Part shown: positions 62,644-64,000 of the stretch, in pieces
Layout of the letters: each line of letters starts with the position of its first letter
Position numbering within the stretch: position 1 is the stretch's first letter
Assembly (NCBI RefSeq): GCF_022829515.1
Contig: NZ_JAKSYL010000056.1
Span: 62,001-126,000 of the forward strand
Direction: 5' to 3'
DNA from: Methylobacterium sp. J-048
GTDB taxonomy: Bacteria; Pseudomonadota; Alphaproteobacteria; Rhizobiales; Beijerinckiaceae
Length of the DNA stretch: 64,000 bases
The notes under the pieces: model-generated
Told to the model about the DNA's origin: nothing
Databases searched by the model: none
What the model saw: only the letters and a program-made list of their open reading frames with translations
Position numbers and translations under genes: made by a program

Positions 62644-64000
62644 ATGACCGACTACATCCGTAAGATCCTGACCGCCCGCGTCTACGACGTGGCGATCGAG
62701 AGCCCGCTCGATCCGATGCCCCGGATGACGCAGCGGCTCGGCCGGCCCGTGCTGCTGAAGCGCGAGGATCTGCAGCCGGTCTTCTCGTTCAAGCTGCGGG
62801 GCGCCTACAACAAGATGTCGGGCCTGAGCCCGGACCAGATCGCGCGCGGCGTGGTCTGCGCCTCGGCGGGCAACCATGCGCAGGGCGTCGCGCTGGCGGC
62901 GGCCAAGCTCGGGGCGCGGGCGGTGATCGTGATGCCGCGCACCACCCCGTCGATCAAGGTCGATGCCTGCCGGGCTCGCGGCGCCGAGGTGGTGCTGCAC
63001 GGTGACGCCTTCGACGAGGCCCTGGCCCAGGCCAAGATCCTGGAGGCCGAGCAGGGCCTGACCTTCCTGCACCCGTTCGACGATCCCGACGTGATCGCCG
63101 GCCAGGGGACGATCGGCAAGGAGATCCTGGAGCAGCATACCGGGCCGATCGAGGCGATCTTCGTGCCGGTGGGCGGCGGCGGGCTGGCGGCCGGGATCGC
63201 GACTTTCGTGAAGTACCTGCGGCCGGGCACCAAGGTGATCGGCGTCGAGCCGGAGGACGCCGCCTGCATGGCCGCGGCTCTGGCCGCCGACACGCGGGTC
63301 AGCCTCCCCTCGGTCGGGCTGTTCGCCGACGGGGTCGCCGTGCGCCAGGCCGGCGAGGAGACGTTCCGGCTCTGCCGCGAATTTCTCGACGAGGTCATCA
63401 CGGCGGACACCGACGCCATGTGCGCGGCGGTCAAGGACATCTTCGACGACACGCGGGCGGTGTCCGAGCCGTCCGGGGCGCTGAGCCTCGCCGGGGCCAA
63501 GCTCTACGCCGAGCGCGAGGGCGGCGACGGCACCCTGATCGCGATCTCGTCGGGGGCGAATCTCAACTTCGACCGGCTGCGCCACATCGCCGAGCGGGCA
63601 GAGATCGGCGAGCAGCGCGAGGTCTTGCTCGGCGTCACCATTCCGGAGCAGCCCGGCGCCTACCGGGCCTTCATCCGGGCGCTCGGGCCCCGCGTGATCA
63701 CCGAATTCAACTACCGCCACGCGCCGGGCGCCGAGGCGCAGATCTTCGTGGGCATCAACATCGCGGGCGGCAAGCGCGAGAAGCAGGCGCTGATCGGCGA
63801 CCTGCGCGAGGCCGGCTACCGGGTGCTCGACATGAGCGACAACGAGATGGCCAAGGTCCATGTCCGCTACATGGTCGGCGGCCGGGCCGTGGGCGTCGCG
63901 CACGAGCGGCTGTTCCGCTTCCAGTTCCCGGAGCGGCCCGGCGCGCTGATGAAGTTCCTGGATGCCCTGGGGCCGAACTTCGACATCACACTGTTCCACT
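62644..64000 (+). CDS. ilvA: Threonine ammonia-lyase, biosynthetic, partial at window end
   Basis: 452 residues are encoded before the right edge, without a stop. 'MTDYIRKILTARVYDVAIES' is the family start; the PLP lysine is in 'FSFKLRGAYNKM', the phosphate loop is 'SAGNHAQG' and the glycine-rich 'VGGGGLAAG' binds PLP. Two C-terminal ACT-like regulatory repeats ('LLGVTIPEQPGAYRAFI' and 'FRFQFPERPGALMKFLDAL') have begun. It makes 2-oxobutanoate in isoleucine synthesis and is feedback-inhibited through the ACT-like part. Confidence 0.95.
   Translation, partial: MTDYIRKILTARVYDVAIESPLDPMPRMTQRLGRPVLLKREDLQPVFSFKLRGAYNKMSGLSPDQIARGVVCASAGNHAQGVALAAAKLGARAVIVMPRTTPSIKVDACRARGAEVVLHGDAFDEALAQAKILEAEQGLTFLHPFDDPDVIAGQGTIGKEILEQHTGPIEAIFVPVGGGGLAAGIATFVKYLRPGTKVIGVEPEDAACMAAALAADTRVSLPSVGLFADGVAVRQAGEETFRLCREFLDEVITADTDAMCAAVKDIFDDTRAVSEPSGALSLAGAKLYAEREGGDGTLIAISSGANLNFDRLRHIAERAEIGEQREVLLGVTIPEQPGAYRAFIRALGPRVITEFNYRHAPGAEAQIFVGINIAGGKREKQALIGDLREAGYRVLDMSDNEMAKVHVRYMVGGRAVGVAHERLFRFQFPERPGALMKFLDALGPNFDITLFH

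Overview
The window is high-GC bacterial DNA whose gene content and order point to an alphaproteobacterium of the Rhizobiales, most likely Methylobacterium or a close relative. The evidence is a BA14K-family secreted protein, a DUF6481-like coiled coil, a DUF2934 protein with a histone-H1-like tail, MucR and LuxR/LuxI regulators, an unlinked tsaB-rimI-plsC-miaB-phoH-ybeY-corC-lnt cluster, and frequent GTG/TTG starts. This is inference from family recognition; no 16S or other marker is present and no database was searched.

Layout. (1) About 1-6.5 kb is a minus-strand ureide/amide catabolic unit: ureidoglycolate lyase (allA), then AtzG-like, AtzE-like amidase and AtzH/HpxZ-like proteins, then a peptide/opine-type ABC importer (binding protein and two permeases). 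A large inverted repeat separates the binding protein from the permeases. (2) About 6.8-10.1 kb holds small host genes: DUF6481-like, two small secreted proteins, a HAD phosphatase and the DUF2934 protein. (3) About 10.13-40.05 kb is a mobile element. It opens with a tyrosine integrase, carries many small phage-type genes and a gutted Mu-like tail and lysis module (frameshifted DUF2635-like protein, tail sheath, HNH nuclease, shortened tail tube, overlapping spanin-like pair), and may be bounded by a 14-bp direct repeat. Two exact-length 146-bp direct repeats inside it (19978 and 29650) bracket about 9.5 kb of cargo: an MHYT-GGDEF-EAL protein, a YgiB/YgiC-like pair, a PilZ protein, LuxR and LuxI with small partner genes, a MucR-family regulator without zinc-binding cysteines, and a truncated PIN-like gene. 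Further cargo outside the repeats includes a second PilZ protein, a proteasomal-type AAA+ ATPase and an AT-rich membrane acyltransferase. (4) About 40.1-64 kb is core chromosome: Nfu-type iron-sulfur scaffold, chemoreceptor, the tsaB-to-lnt cluster interrupted by an L-lactate permease, a CynX-type transporter, a divergent catalase/oxyR pair, an exported argininosuccinate-lyase homologue, an AbrB-family membrane protein, a dgkA-like kinase, a parDE toxin-antitoxin pair and the start of threonine ammonia-lyase, which runs off the right edge.

How the genes fit together. The left operon could import and hydrolyse a ureide or carboxylated urea. The most unusual part is the mobile element. It carries an acyl-homoserine-lactone circuit, a cyclic-di-GMP make/break enzyme, two PilZ proteins with intact binding motifs and a MucR-type regulator, yet has lost most virion genes. 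That makes it look like a domesticated prophage converted into a signalling island. Several structures in it record rearrangement: a TAXI-receptor/MucR chimera, an in-frame stop, a frameshift, strand-switch debris near 15.8 kb and a tail-tube gene fused directly to the lysis module.
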